Assembly (NCBI GenBank): GCA_028277445.1
Contig: JANQGG010000055.1
Span: 20,818-84,817, forward strand
Direction: 5' to 3'
DNA length: 64,000 bases
From: Chloroherpetonaceae bacterium
Lineage (GTDB): Bacteria; Bacteroidota; Chlorobiia; Chlorobiales; Chloroherpetonaceae
Part shown: piece after piece, positions 45,698-54,204 of the stretch
How the letters are laid out: every line of letters begins with the position of its first letter
How positions within the stretch are numbered: the stretch's first letter is position 1
The notes under the pieces: model-generated
What the model saw: only the letters and a program-made list of their open reading frames with translations
What the model was told of the DNA's origin: nothing
Database searches by the model: none
Position numbers and translations under genes: made by a program

Positions 45698-45907
45698 ATG
45701 CCAACAACAGAGAAAGTTAAACCTAAAAATCCTACAACCGTTCGTACAGCTGGATTTGAACATGCAAAGGATACGGATGTGGGGACAAGAGTACCGAAAA
45801 TTATAGATAAGACGATTATTCAAAAAAAGCGATTAAAACAAGAACGACAAACACCCAGTACTGTTCGTACGGCCGGTTTTGAACATGTCTTAGATACTGA
45901 CGATTAG
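45698..45907 (+). CDS. Small protein with duplicated TVRTAGFEH motif
   Basis: 69 residues. The motif TVRTAGFEH-x2-DTD occurs twice: NPTTVRTAGFEHAKDTDVG (about 11-29) and TPSTVRTAGFEHVLDTDD (about 52-69, at the C-terminus). A basic helix (about 30-50, with KKRLKQER) separates them. ATG has a strong AAAGGAG site and the gene has its own terminator at 45931-45958, so it is clearly expressed as a unit. I do not know the family. The repeated, invariant core suggests a binding or modification site (peptide precursor, adaptor or ribosome-associated peptide). Confidence 0.75.
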   Translation: MPTTEKVKPKNPTTVRTAGFEHAKDTDVGTRVPKIIDKTIIQKKRLKQERQTPSTVRTAGFEHVLDTDD

Positions 45908-45930
45908 TTTAATAACTCGTCAATGCCATT

Positions 45931-45958
45931 AAAACTGCAATCGTTTGGTTGCAGTTTT
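45931..45958 (+). terminator. Rho-independent terminator
   Basis: AAAACTGCAA / TTGCAGTTTT stem with an 8-base loop followed by a long T-run, 24 bases after the small-protein stop. Confidence 0.92.
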
Positions 45959-45993
45959 TTTTTATTTTAAGGCAATCTGAATGGCTAGAGATT

Positions 45994-47010
45994 ATGATGA
46001 AACCGATTGCCTTAACATTCATTTCAACCGCCTTTCTACTAATGCTTATTTCCACGCCGGTGTTTCCAAAAACGGCTGTGGGAAAATATGCCGGTGAATT
46101 TTTAAGCTTGGGCGTAGGCGCCAGATACCTTGGGATGGGCGGTGCATCGGTTGCTTTTGTCAATGACGTCCATGCCGGTTATTGGAATCCCTCCGGCTTA
46201 GCTAAACTTCAATACCCTCAAATTGCCCTGATGCACGCCGGCACATTTGCCAATATCGTCAATTACGATTATGCAAGCGTTTCGTTCCCCATCATGGAAA
46301 CCAAAACCATTGGCATTTCAGTTATCCGGTTAGGTATATCTGATATCGCAAATACAAGATCAGCGTGGGATTTTCAATCTCAAGATGTTAAAGATAATCC
46401 ATCGCAATACATCACGTTTTTCAATGCTACCGATTATGCATTTTTACTTTCCTTTGCCGGCAAAACCCATTATAATCTTTCATATGGCATTAACTTAAAA
46501 GCTATTCAGCGCCAGTTAGGATCTTTTGGGTCTGCTTTTGGGGTGGGTTTCGATATCGGTTTTATGCTGTTTTTAAATGACCGCTTCACGCTAGGACTTA
46601 CGCTTCAGGATATTACCACCACATTTATTGCATGGAATTCAGGCCACAATGAGTTGATTACGCCAACCATAAAAACCGGCTGTTCGTATCAAATACCTCT
46701 TTATGATGGAAATTTGCTGATTAGCCATGATGTAGATACACGATTTGAAGGGAGAAACACTGCAGCGCAAGCAAATCTGGGTCAGGTTAGTTTTGATTTT
46801 CACACAGGCCTGGAATATTGTTATAGAGAAACGCTGAGTATTAGAACCGGTATTGATGAATTGGGTCGCTTAACGCTTGGAACGGGGTTAAAACTCTCGG
46901 AACTTCATTTGGATTACAGTTACAGTGGCGAAGAGCTCTCAACAGATACAGGGGAGTCTCACAGAATTTCGCTCCATTTAAACCTTAAGCTAGAAAAGTT
47001 TAAACGCTAA
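45994..47010 (+). CDS. PorV/UPF0164-like outer-membrane protein
   Basis: 338 residues from ATG 45994 (ATG 45997 equally likely); the frame opens at a TTG at 45949 inside the terminator stem, which I reject. Signal peptide (IALTFISTAFLLMLISTPVFP). The mature part starts with LSLGVGARYLGMGGASVAFVNDVHAGYWNPSGLAKLQYPQ, the family hallmark of PorV/PorQ (UPF0164), a FadL-like barrel. PorV is the type IX secretion (gliding/surface-protein) shuttle in Bacteroidota; related proteins without T9SS roles also exist. Conservation of the barrel continues to SYSGEELSTDTGESHRISLHLNLK. Confidence 0.78.
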   Translation: MMKPIALTFISTAFLLMLISTPVFPKTAVGKYAGEFLSLGVGARYLGMGGASVAFVNDVHAGYWNPSGLAKLQYPQIALMHAGTFANIVNYDYASVSFPIMETKTIGISVIRLGISDIANTRSAWDFQSQDVKDNPSQYITFFNATDYAFLLSFAGKTHYNLSYGINLKAIQRQLGSFGSAFGVGFDIGFMLFLNDRFTLGLTLQDITTTFIAWNSGHNELITPTIKTGCSYQIPLYDGNLLISHDVDTRFEGRNTAAQANLGQVSFDFHTGLEYCYRETLSIRTGIDELGRLTLGTGLKLSELHLDYSYSGEELSTDTGESHRISLHLNLKLEKFKR

Positions 47011-47017
47011 GTGCCAT

Positions 47018-47860
47018 TTAAACAATCTGCTTATTAATAAACATTTCAAGTAAAAAAGAAAACTTCTCTTTGGCTTCATCAGCCACAAGCTGAACTTCTT
47101 CGTGTGAAAGTTTTGTCGCATAATACCCCGATGCTCTGTTTGTCACCAAAGAAATGCCGGCCACGCAAATTTTTTCCGACTTTGCCACAATCACTTCAGG
47201 AACTGTTGACATTCCAACGACATCCGCGCCCATTATTTCAAGCATTCGTATTTCAGCCTTGGTTTCATAACATGGCCCTTTAACCGATACATAGGTTCCT
47301 TCCTTAATATTAACTTTACACTCAATAGCGGTTTGCTTAATCAGGTCGATTAACTGGCGATCATAAAAATTCGCTTGTCGATGCTTGAACTTTCTTCCAA
47401 AAAACGCCAAATCATCTACGGCCATCATATTGATGTGATCATTGATGACACACAAATCCCCCACTTCTAAATTTGGGTTTATTCCACCGGCTGCGTTGGT
47501 TAGAATAACGGTTTTAACCCCAAGTTTACCCAAAAGACGCATGTAAAATGTAACCTCATGTGAATTCAAACCCTCGTAAAAATGTACGCGACCCTGAACC
47601 AGCACAACAGGTTTATCACTCAGCGTTCCAAAAATCAATCGGCCAGGATGGCCTTCTATCGTCGGGACCGGGTAGTTTGGGATGTCTTTTGCCTGAAAAG
47701 CCTGAAAAACCTTAATTCGCTTAGCAAATTCAGCTAAACCTGAACCGGAAACCAAACAAAGGGTATTCTTAGGAATAGTGCAATGTTTTAAAATATAGTC
47801 AGCCGCTTCATCAACTTGTCGCTGATAATCCAGACTTCGGTCCTGAAAATAACTAGCCAT
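47018..47860 (-). CDS. Purine nucleoside phosphorylase
   Basis: Trimeric-type phosphorylase of purine nucleosides to base and ribose 1-phosphate. 280 residues: LVSGSGLAEFAKRI (phosphate site, usual GSGLG), HPGRLIFG, VLVQGRVHFYEGLNSHEVTFYMRLL, LTNAAGGINPNLEVGDLCVINDHINMM, and GTYVSVKGPCYETKAEIRMLEIMGADVVGMSTVPEVIVAK with the conserved Glu and Asn (SLVTNRASG) that read the purine. Fits PNP (PunA) or methylthioadenosine phosphorylase; the sequence favours PNP. Co-directional with acpS, 15 bases apart. Confidence 0.9.
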   Translation of the reverse strand: MASYFQDRSLDYQRQVDEAADYILKHCTIPKNTLCLVSGSGLAEFAKRIKVFQAFQAKDIPNYPVPTIEGHPGRLIFGTLSDKPVVLVQGRVHFYEGLNSHEVTFYMRLLGKLGVKTVILTNAAGGINPNLEVGDLCVINDHINMMAVDDLAFFGRKFKHRQANFYDRQLIDLIKQTAIECKVNIKEGTYVSVKGPCYETKAEIRMLEIMGADVVGMSTVPEVIVAKSEKICVAGISLVTNRASGYYATKLSHEEVQLVADEAKEKFSFLLEMFINKQIV

Positions 47861-47875
47861 AGATATGAATAGATA

Positions 47876-48241
47876 TTAATCTGTTTTGATCATTAATAAT
47901 GCAACCGCTACGGCGTATTGATGCGTGTGTGAAATAGATAAATTAATTTGATTAGCAAGTTTAAATGAATTATCAATGCACTTTACCGCAGGTTTACCTC
48001 TTTCGTTATTAAAAATCTCAATCGAATGCCAGGTAAATTCGTTTGATATGCCCGTACCAAGTGCTTTGGCTATGGCTTCTTTTGCGGCAAATCGTGCGGC
48101 AATGCTTTCAAACGGATTGAATTTAGAAAAGCAATAATCAATTTCATCTTTGGTAAGAATTTTTTTTAAAAAATTCATGCCATATTTATCATACGAATTT
48201 TTAATCCGCCCTATTTCAATGATATCAATGCCTATTTGCAT
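47876..48241 (-). CDS. acpS: Holo-acyl-carrier-protein synthase
   Basis: Transfers phosphopantetheine from CoA to ACP. 121 residues with the N-terminal GIDIIEIGRIKNS (metal aspartate in GIDI) and the second signature FAAKEAIAKALGTGI, followed by EIFNNERGKPAV and LSISHTHQYAVAVAL. Complete. Ends the run with the PNP gene. Confidence 0.95.
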   Translation of the reverse strand: MQIGIDIIEIGRIKNSYDKYGMNFLKKILTKDEIDYCFSKFNPFESIAARFAAKEAIAKALGTGISNEFTWHSIEIFNNERGKPAVKCIDNSFKLANQINLSISHTHQYAVAVALLMIKTD

Positions 48242-48366
48242 AATCTATAGATTGATAAGATTTTCACTGCACATAACACAATTTAGTTATTATAAAACTA
48301 ACTATTTAACGCATACAAAGCCGAATTTAAATCACGGATTTCTAACTACGCACGGGCATCAGCTAT

Positions 48367-48390
48367 AACAATGGGTTGCAACCCATTGTT
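48367..48390. repeat. 24-base palindromic repeat, copy 4 (compensated)
   Basis: AACAATGGGTTG followed by CAACCCATTGTT: perfect palindrome, differing from copy 3 by a paired G-to-T and C-to-A change at symmetric positions. Confidence 0.85.
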
Positions 48391-48573
48391 TCCCTTGTTT
48401 TTGAAGCCACATTCGCCAGCAGAGGACAAACTCATCCTTACCTGTTTTGCTTATTGCAAAATATGAAAACTACTAATGATGGAATTAAAAATTAAGAACA
48501 CGCATTTTTAAGTGTCATTGCGAGCTAAAATATTTAGCGATAAACAAACAGAAAATGACACTCTTTTTTCTAA

Positions 48574-48598
48574 TCATGCTGAACTTGTTTCAGCATCT
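48574..48598 (+). repeat. 25-base hairpin repeat, variant (copy d)
   Basis: TCATGCTGAA-CTTGT-TTCAGCAT-CT: loop conserved, arms changed together relative to the copy at 12003. Confidence 0.75.
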
Positions 48599-48674
48599 CA
48601 ACCAAATAGGCATTCTCTGAGACCCTGAAATTAATTCAGGGTGACTGATAACGTAAATGTGTCATTGGAAACAA

Positions 48675-48736
48675 AGTGAAGCAATCCAGAGGCTTTGTTT
48701 TGGATTACCACGCTTACTGCGTAAGCTCGTAATGAC
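48675..48736 (+). repeat. CAATCCAGA element, copy 2 (short)
   Basis: GTGAAGCAATCCAGAGGC..., TTGGATTACCACGC..., GCTCGTAATGACG. Same layout as 63880-63948, with the inner part diverged. Confidence 0.5.
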
Positions 48737-48756
48737 GTATGATGTTCGTTTAATCG

Positions 48757-49644
48757 TCATGACTCATTTGTGTTTTGGATTACTAATGAAAGATCCAATG
48801 CTTTAACCGAATGAGTCAGCGCGCCAACTGAAATAAAATCAACGCCTGTTTCAGCAATTTTCCTAACTGTATCGATATCAACCCCACCTGAAGCTTCCGT
48901 TTTTATGGCCGATTTTTGTTTAACAATCTCAACCCCGCACTTTAAATCATCCAGATTAAAATTATCCAAAAGGATAATATCGGGCTTTTCATCTATTGCT
49001 AATGCTAATTCGTTAAGTGTTCTAACTTCAACTTCAATTTTTGCATCTTTTTGATGATCACTTAAGTAAGACTTTGCCAGTTGTATCGCTTTCCGAATGC
49101 TACCGGCAGCATCAATGTGATTATCCTTAATCAGTATCATATCAAACAAACCGATTCGGTGATTGGCGCCGCCGCCATGTAAAACTGCTTCTTTATCAAA
49201 AAACCGCAGACCGGGCGCCGTTTTGCGGGTATCGACAATTTTAGCCGAGGTGTGCTCAACTTCTTTTACAAAGGTATTGGTTGCCGTTGCAATACCCGAC
49301 ATTCGTTGCATAAAATTGAGTATTGTGCGCTCGTATGTCAGGATTTCCCAAGCTCTACCACTAAGCTCAAAAATGCAGTCACCCGGAAAAACACGATCGC
49401 CATCAGATTTCAATGCGTTAAGTCTTAAACCACTTTTGGCTTCTTTTAAAATCAAACCGGCCGTTTCAATACCCGAAACAATTCCATGGCTTTTCGACTT
49501 AAGCAAGGCTTGTAAATTCTTTGTTTCCGGTATAGTTGCAAGAGTGGTAAGGTCGCCGTTGTAAATATCTTCATTTAAAGCGAGTCGTATAATCTCTCGT
49601 TTACAATTCGCTTTGAATGTATCTATTGGTGGTAGGTGGATCAT
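48757..49644 (-). CDS. nadC: Nicotinate-nucleotide pyrophosphorylase (quinolinate phosphoribosyltransferase)
   Basis: Makes nicotinate mononucleotide from quinolinate and PRPP in de novo NAD synthesis. 295 residues: ALNEDIYNGDLTTLA, the PRPP/quinolinate signature VDTRKTAPGLRFFDKEAVLHGGGANHRIGLFDMILIKDNHID, IEVEVRTLNEL, DIILLDNFNLDDLK, and the late EASGGVDIDTVRKIAETGVDFISVGALTHS. Complete. Upstream of it on the same strand lies the Lon-domain gene, with a 37-base gap. Confidence 0.95.
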   Translation of the reverse strand: MIHLPPIDTFKANCKREIIRLALNEDIYNGDLTTLATIPETKNLQALLKSKSHGIVSGIETAGLILKEAKSGLRLNALKSDGDRVFPGDCIFELSGRAWEILTYERTILNFMQRMSGIATATNTFVKEVEHTSAKIVDTRKTAPGLRFFDKEAVLHGGGANHRIGLFDMILIKDNHIDAAGSIRKAIQLAKSYLSDHQKDAKIEVEVRTLNELALAIDEKPDIILLDNFNLDDLKCGVEIVKQKSAIKTEASGGVDIDTVRKIAETGVDFISVGALTHSVKALDLSLVIQNTNES

Positions 49645-49681
49645 TAATGTTGATTAAGAAAAATAATTTTCCTATGAAATA

Positions 49682-50335
49682 TTAAATATCCGAAGAACGT
49701 AGGTTTTTAAAATGGCCATTGGATAGAACCCGCCGTTTAATTTCCTCGCTTCGCTCAATTTCAGGTAATACCTTTTCAAAATGTTCAACTAAAAACTCTA
49801 AGCGTTTATTTTCGCTCAGCATCTCAATTAAGCGTTGTTTTTGTAAAACATCGAAACCTGCGGAATGGGCTAAAATGAATGATACCTGTTTATCTTCAGG
49901 AATATTCTGATCAATTGTTTCTCCCTTAATAAGCTCATTTAATTTTTTATGAAGCTTTAGCGCTTTTTTAACAAGTTTTTTATCGGCTTGCACTGTATCT
50001 TCATCATCAAAATAATCAATGGATGCCCGTACATAAGCTTTATCTTTATAAATCTCATTCATTTTATAACGCTTAACCCCCGTATTGATAACATCTAAAC
50101 GGCCATCAGCATATTCTTTAACAATGTTTTCTATTTTAACAGCGCATCCAATAGAATACAATTTGTTGTTGTATGCCAACGAAACGCCAAATAAGCTGGA
50201 GGGTTGATTCTCGTTACCTCTGCAATAGGCGATCATTTCTTTATACCGTTCTTCAAAAATATGCAAAGGCAAAGTTTCTCCAGGACATACAACCAAAGGT
50301 AATGGAAAAAGAGGTATAATGGTTTTATCGCTCAT
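49682..50335 (-). CDS. Lon N-terminal substrate-binding domain protein
   Basis: 217 residues, no protease or AAA+ part. The N-terminal beta domain (IIPLFPLPLVVCPGETLPLHIFEERYKEMIAYCR, about 5-40) and GCAVKIENIVKEYADGRLDVINTGVKRYKM are characteristic of the stand-alone Lon N-domain (LON superfamily). The C-terminal helical region (about 115-210) resembles the Lon linker. These proteins are thought to bind unfolded or specific substrates; the exact role is unknown. On the opposite strand to folB, whose start is about 100 bases away. Confidence 0.85.
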   Translation of the reverse strand: MSDKTIIPLFPLPLVVCPGETLPLHIFEERYKEMIAYCRGNENQPSSLFGVSLAYNNKLYSIGCAVKIENIVKEYADGRLDVINTGVKRYKMNEIYKDKAYVRASIDYFDDEDTVQADKKLVKKALKLHKKLNELIKGETIDQNIPEDKQVSFILAHSAGFDVLQKQRLIEMLSENKRLEFLVEHFEKVLPEIERSEEIKRRVLSNGHFKNLRSSDI

Positions 50336-50436
50336 TTTTTCAAAAATTCTTCAACAAAAGTACTAAGGTAAACAAGTCAATTAGTATTTTCAAGTTTTGG
50401 TAATTTAGTAACCGTTTGTTTAATCATGAAAGATAA

Positions 50437-50835
50437 ATGCCAGATATAAAACAAAACTATAAGCACAAGTCAACCGTTCGTCTGATGAACGCAGTTTTTT
50501 ATGCGCATCATGGCGTAGAAAAAGCCGAGCATAAATTAGGCGCCCGTTATGAAGTAGATGCTGAAATTCATGTAGATTTTTTTCAGGCTGCTGAAGATGA
50601 TGATATTACGGAAACAATTGATTATGGAATGATTTACAGAAATATTGAGAAAACTTTAATGACAAAAAAATACTATCTGATTGAAGCTGTTGCAAAGAAA
50701 ATTGCCGATGATTTGGTTGCAGCATTCCAAAATATTAATGCCATAAGAATAAAAGTACGCAAAAAAAATCCTCCGGTCGGAGGCGTCTGTGATTATGCTG
50801 AAGCAGATTATTTATTGGAAAAAATTGATTCTTAG
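50437..50835 (+). CDS. folB: Dihydroneopterin aldolase
   Basis: Folate pathway enzyme that splits dihydroneopterin to 6-hydroxymethyldihydropterin. 132 residues: RLMNAVFYAHHGVEKAEHKLGARYEVDAEIHVD, the DYGMIYRNIEK segment, YLIEAVAKKIAD (catalytic glutamate), and IRIKVRKKNPPV (catalytic lysine near 110). Complete. First gene of folB-folK; folK starts 20 bases later. Confidence 0.94.
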   Translation: MPDIKQNYKHKSTVRLMNAVFYAHHGVEKAEHKLGARYEVDAEIHVDFFQAAEDDDITETIDYGMIYRNIEKTLMTKKYYLIEAVAKKIADDLVAAFQNINAIRIKVRKKNPPVGGVCDYAEADYLLEKIDS

Positions 50836-50855
50836 CAATCAAAATAAATCTGGCT

Positions 50856-51368
50856 TTGAAAAAAGAATCTTTTATCGTTTATATCGGGCTTGGCTCGAAC
50901 CTAGGTGATAGATTAGAGAATCTTAAAAGGGCTTTAAATCATATTTCAGCTTTAGAACACTGCTCACTTATTAAATTCTCATCGGTTTATGAAACACCTC
51001 CTCTTGGCATTCAAGATCAACATGATTTCTATAATATCGTAGCTAAGTTTGAGACGTCTATAATACCCATTGAGTTTATTAAGGCCCTAAAACGAATTGA
51101 GACCGATATGGGTAGACCAAAAGATTACATAAAATGGGGTCCGCGAATCATTGACTGCGATATTTTATTCGTTAACGATCTCGTACTCTCGCACCATGAT
51201 TTAACCATTCCGCACCCCGAGTTGCAAAACCGGAAGTTTGTACTTGTACCGCTTTTAGAACTTGAAAACATTCAGCACCCAATCTTGAATTGTTCGGTAG
51301 AAGAACTTTTAAATACAACTTCCGACCAATCAACAATCCGCAACGTTGCCAAAATAAATATCGCATAA
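50856..51368 (+). CDS. folK: 6-hydroxymethyl-7,8-dihydropterin pyrophosphokinase
   Basis: Pyrophosphorylates hydroxymethyldihydropterin, the step after FolB. 170 residues: YIGLGSNLGDRLENLKRAL, YETPPLGIQDQHDFYN, ALKRIETDMGRPKDYIKWGPRIIDCDILFVND (the HPPK signature with the two Mg-binding aspartates), and PHPELQNRKFVLVPLLEL. TTG start at 50856 is the only credible start. A terminator hairpin lies just beyond. Confidence 0.94.
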   Translation: MKKESFIVYIGLGSNLGDRLENLKRALNHISALEHCSLIKFSSVYETPPLGIQDQHDFYNIVAKFETSIIPIEFIKALKRIETDMGRPKDYIKWGPRIIDCDILFVNDLVLSHHDLTIPHPELQNRKFVLVPLLELENIQHPILNCSVEELLNTTSDQSTIRNVAKINIA

Positions 51369-51370
51369 AA

Positions 51371-51402
51371 AAAGCCCTACAACCCATTTGAATTGTAAGG
51401 CT
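51371..51402. terminator. Bidirectional terminator
   Basis: AAGCCCTACAA / TTGTAAGGCTT stem with a 10-base loop, 2 bases after the folK stop and 25 bases before the end of the ATPase gene on the other strand. Runs of A precede it, which give a T-tract on the minus strand. Confidence 0.75.
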
Positions 51403-51427
51403 TGAAAGACTTATGATAATTTCCGCT

Positions 51428-52579
51428 TTAATTGAATGTTACTTCAAGATTTCCACCATGATATTTTGCACTTTCGGTTTTTCGGCCTACCAGTACATTT
51501 GGAAGGATAATGTTTTTCCTGAAATTATTAACTTCAATTAATAACTCATCACCTTTAAGATTCATCTGAACTCTTTCTATTTCAATATTGGGTAAATACA
51601 AATGCAATTTATACTTACCGTTTAGTTTTTCAACCTTATGCGTATGTTTATCATCATAGAAAATTTGAGATGGATCTTCTTTTCCAAAAACAGCTTGAGC
51701 CATATCGAGAAGCTTATCCGTTCCTGTCATATCTTCTGAAAATTGCTTAGAAGAAAAAATTGGAAGCGGATAGAAGCAATCATTTATTTTCGTCAGATAG
51801 GTTTGTTGCCTATCAATCAAACATTGGAAGAACGGATCCTTAGTTTTCTGATCAAACACTTTGTTAATAACTACTGCATCCAGTTTGTAACCAAACAAAT
51901 TCAAATATGTTTGAGCTCGAAGCGCTTCCTTAATGACCATATTTTCAGGATTGACAACAATCCTAAATGATGTGATTTCAGGATCCATTAAAACACCATG
52001 AAGTTCTTTCATATGCTCACCAACTTCAGGCATAAGTTTGAAAATATTTTTCTTAGGCATGAACTTGGTGATCAAAGGAGCTGCAACGCCCATTGCACGT
52101 ACGTGCCAACTGGCAATTTTGTCGGTGTACCACCTATACGACTCAGGCATAGCTAAAAGTCGCATTGTTTCACCCGTTGGCGCCGCATCAACCACGATCA
52201 CATCATAATTTCCCGAATTAGCCGCAAGCCAAATGTGGCGCAAACTAATCATTTCTTCCATGCCTGGCATAATTGTCAGCTCATCGGCAACTATTTCAGA
52301 TGTGCCGTCTTGCATAAGCATTGTTGAGAAATATGCATGAAATTCTTCCCAATGCTCACGAATTTCAGCCAATATATTTACTTCAAGGGCAAAAAGATTT
52401 TTTTCAATTTCTTGTGGTTTGGTTCCCAATTCAACACCTAATGCATCAGCCAAACTGTGTGCAACATCTGTACTAATGACAAGCACCCTTTTTCCACTAC
52501 GGGCTATGCTAACTGCTGTAGCAGATGAAATTGATGTTTTACCTACTCCACCCTTTCCAAGATATAAAATTATCCTCAT
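51428..52579 (-). CDS. ArsA/Get3-family ATPase with C-terminal Hsp20-like domain (paralogue 1)
   Basis: 383 residues. Deviant Walker [10 protein letters not shown] (about 8-16), [18 protein letters not shown] (switch I, with DVAHS where most have DPAHS), the A-loop [16 protein letters not shown], the long helical region with [33 protein letters not shown] small C-terminal beta domain (about 315-383: [40 protein letters not shown]) is Hsp20/alpha-crystallin-like. Get3 proteins target tail-anchored or hydrophobic proteins; ArsA drives arsenite export. No ars genes occur here. In this chlorosome cluster a chaperone/targeting role is inferred. Confidence 0.85.
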   Translation of the reverse strand: MRIILYLGKGGVGKTSISSATAVSIARSGKRVLVISTDVAHSLADALGVELGTKPQEIEKNLFALEVNILAEIREHWEEFHAYFSTMLMQDGTSEIVADELTIMPGMEEMISLRHIWLAANSGNYDVIVVDAAPTGETMRLLAMPESYRWYTDKIASWHVRAMGVAAPLITKFMPKKNIFKLMPEVGEHMKELHGVLMDPEITSFRIVVNPENMVIKEALRAQTYLNLFGYKLDAVVINKVFDQKTKDPFFQCLIDRQQTYLTKINDCFYPLPIFSSKQFSEDMTGTDKLLDMAQAVFGKEDPSQIFYDDKHTHKVEKLNGKYKLHLYLPNIEIERVQMNLKGDELLIEVNNFRKNIILPNVLVGRKTESAKYHGGNLEVTFN

Positions 52580-52611
52580 GATACTTCAATTGCTTTTGTT
52601 GAGAATACACT

Positions 52612-54036
52612 CTACACGTTATCTGGTTTGATTTTTACTTTTTTTCGCTTTACGGAAGTTTCATTTTTTACTTCCGTAGTTTGATGAACATTTTCACCAT
52701 TTTTACTTTCAGAAGCAACATTTGATTTTTGTTGCCCTACTTTTACTTTTTTCCTGTACTTATGTGGGGTACTCTCTTCTAAATTTTCGTTTGATTCTTC
52801 AGCTTTTGCTTCCGAATTACTCTTTTTTTCATCATCCGTATCATTATGTGAAGAACGACTGTTAGGCTGCGATGAAACAGACGATTTAATTATTTTTGAT
52901 GCTGCGCCAAACAACCCATCACTTTTAATGGCAGTTTGTATGGCTTGTAAAATAAAATCCTGTGTTTGTTTATTCTTAGATACGTTTTGTAACAACTCAT
53001 TGACGGCTTTAACCGAATCAGCAAAGTTGTTAGGCAGCCTTTGAAAACTCTGAGGAATACTTCTTAAATCCTCTTTGAGCTGGTCTTTGTACTCATCAGG
53101 TATAGATTGAAAAATATCTTTTGCAATTCCACCTAATTTTTTTAAAGAATCAAAATCTATATCCGGTAAATTTTCAGGTAATTCGTTAGGATTATTTATT
53201 GAATTACTGAGATTATCAACAAATGACGATATGTTTCCTCCTTGATTAAAACCTGGTTGATTAGGCTGCGAAGCGCCTTGCGGATTTAAATTGATATTCG
53301 GAAAACTGTTAGGATTCTGATCCTGATAACCATCAAACGATTGACTTGATTTATATTGCTCTAAAATATTCTGGCCATAACCAATATTCGACGCTTGATC
53401 TTGATTCCTTGAGTTAAAACCATTTCTTAACGTGCTCATAAAATCGTCACCTGAATTAAACGGGCTAGGTGAAAAAGGCTGGCTTTGAAATCCTTGTGAA
53501 TTATACTCTATTTCCTGATCTGGTATTTCGTATTCAACTGGAGGGCACGACTCAACACCAACATGGTAGACTTTGTTGGCCACATCATCCGGAATTTCAT
53601 CCAAATAATTTTTGCCGATATTTTCTTCAATGACTGTTTCGAGAAGTACATGAAGCATTATAAGCTTATCAGCTTCATCATTCGGCACGAGATCAAATAT
53701 GATATATACCGGATCTTTATCTTGCCGTTGTATTGTAATTTCAAGTGTTGAGGATTCTTTATCTTTTTGCTTTGCTGCAAACGAAACCGCACCGATACTA
53801 AAACGATCCAAGAAATCTTTTTCAGCGCCTCTTGCCCATAAATAGATTGACTTGTTCGAAAAAATCAAGTAATCCTGAAAAGCCAAACCACCAACACGTT
53901 CGTTTTTAGCTTCATAAAAAAAGCCATCAAAACATGCAATAGGTTTTTCTGATGGATGAAGTAGATTCTTTTGGAAAAATTCTTGGATGTGTGCGGGCTC
54001 AATATGCTGAGCAGCATAAACACTTATAATCCTCAT
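52612..54036 (-). CDS. Chlorosome-cluster protein with bPH-like N-domain and disordered tail
   Basis: 474 residues, no known family. About 1-165 is a mixed alpha/beta domain (IISVYAAQHIEPAHIQEFF..., GGLAFQDYLIFSNKSIYLWARGAEKDFLDRFSIGAVSFAAKQ, STLEITIQRQDKDPVYIIFDL) resembling a bacterial PH-like fold. About 175-285 is Asn/Gln/Ser/Pro-rich linker. About 285-380 is helical (LPDIDFDSLKKLGGIAKDIFQSIPDEYKDQLKEDLRSI, FIL..AIKSDGLFGAASKIIKSSV). The acidic/serine tail ends in two short basic repeats (YRKKVKV, RKKVKIK). The gene is between paralogue 1 and csmA. A scaffold or partner of the two ATPases is my inference. Confidence 0.6.
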   Translation of the reverse strand: MRIISVYAAQHIEPAHIQEFFQKNLLHPSEKPIACFDGFFYEAKNERVGGLAFQDYLIFSNKSIYLWARGAEKDFLDRFSIGAVSFAAKQKDKESSTLEITIQRQDKDPVYIIFDLVPNDEADKLIMLHVLLETVIEENIGKNYLDEIPDDVANKVYHVGVESCPPVEYEIPDQEIEYNSQGFQSQPFSPSPFNSGDDFMSTLRNGFNSRNQDQASNIGYGQNILEQYKSSQSFDGYQDQNPNSFPNINLNPQGASQPNQPGFNQGGNISSFVDNLSNSINNPNELPENLPDIDFDSLKKLGGIAKDIFQSIPDEYKDQLKEDLRSIPQSFQRLPNNFADSVKAVNELLQNVSKNKQTQDFILQAIQTAIKSDGLFGAASKIIKSSVSSQPNSRSSHNDTDDEKKSNSEAKAEESNENLEESTPHKYRKKVKVGQQKSNVASESKNGENVHQTTEVKNETSVKRKKVKIKPDNV

Positions 54037-54159
54037 TGTATTATCTTAACTCCTATAACTTCCTTTTTAATAAGCACCTTTATCTGTCAGTAAAAATATG
54101 GACTTAATGTGGAAACCTAACTCGTAAGTTAGTTAAGAAGCTATAACTTACTAAAAAAA

Positions 54160-54190
54160 ATGGCAACAACATTAGTAATGTTGTTGCCAT
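54160..54190 (-). terminator. Strong terminator after csmA
   Basis: ATGGCAACAACATTA / TAATGTTGTTGCCAT form an almost fully paired hairpin. On the minus strand it is followed by eight Ts and lies 15 bases past the csmA stop. It isolates csmA transcripts from the 474-residue gene. Confidence 0.92.
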
Positions 54191-54204
54191 ACTCGCTCTT
54201 AATT

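Larger units (their letters stand above)
48242..48756. repeat. Repeat cluster E
   Basis: Gene-free. Contains the fully compensated 24-base palindrome (48367-48390), TGAAGCCACATTCGCCAGC and GAGGACAAACTC tails, a 25-base hairpin variant (48574-48598), a second hairpin (about 48620-48646, ACCCTGAAATTAATTCAGGGT), and a short CAATCCAGAGG element (48675-48736). No promoter is placed. Separates acpS from nadC. Confidence 0.75.

Noticed and set aside
45949..45993. TTG at 45949 as start of the PorV-like gene
   Set aside because: It falls within the terminator of the small duplicated-motif gene; ATG 45994/45997 begins a proper signal peptide.
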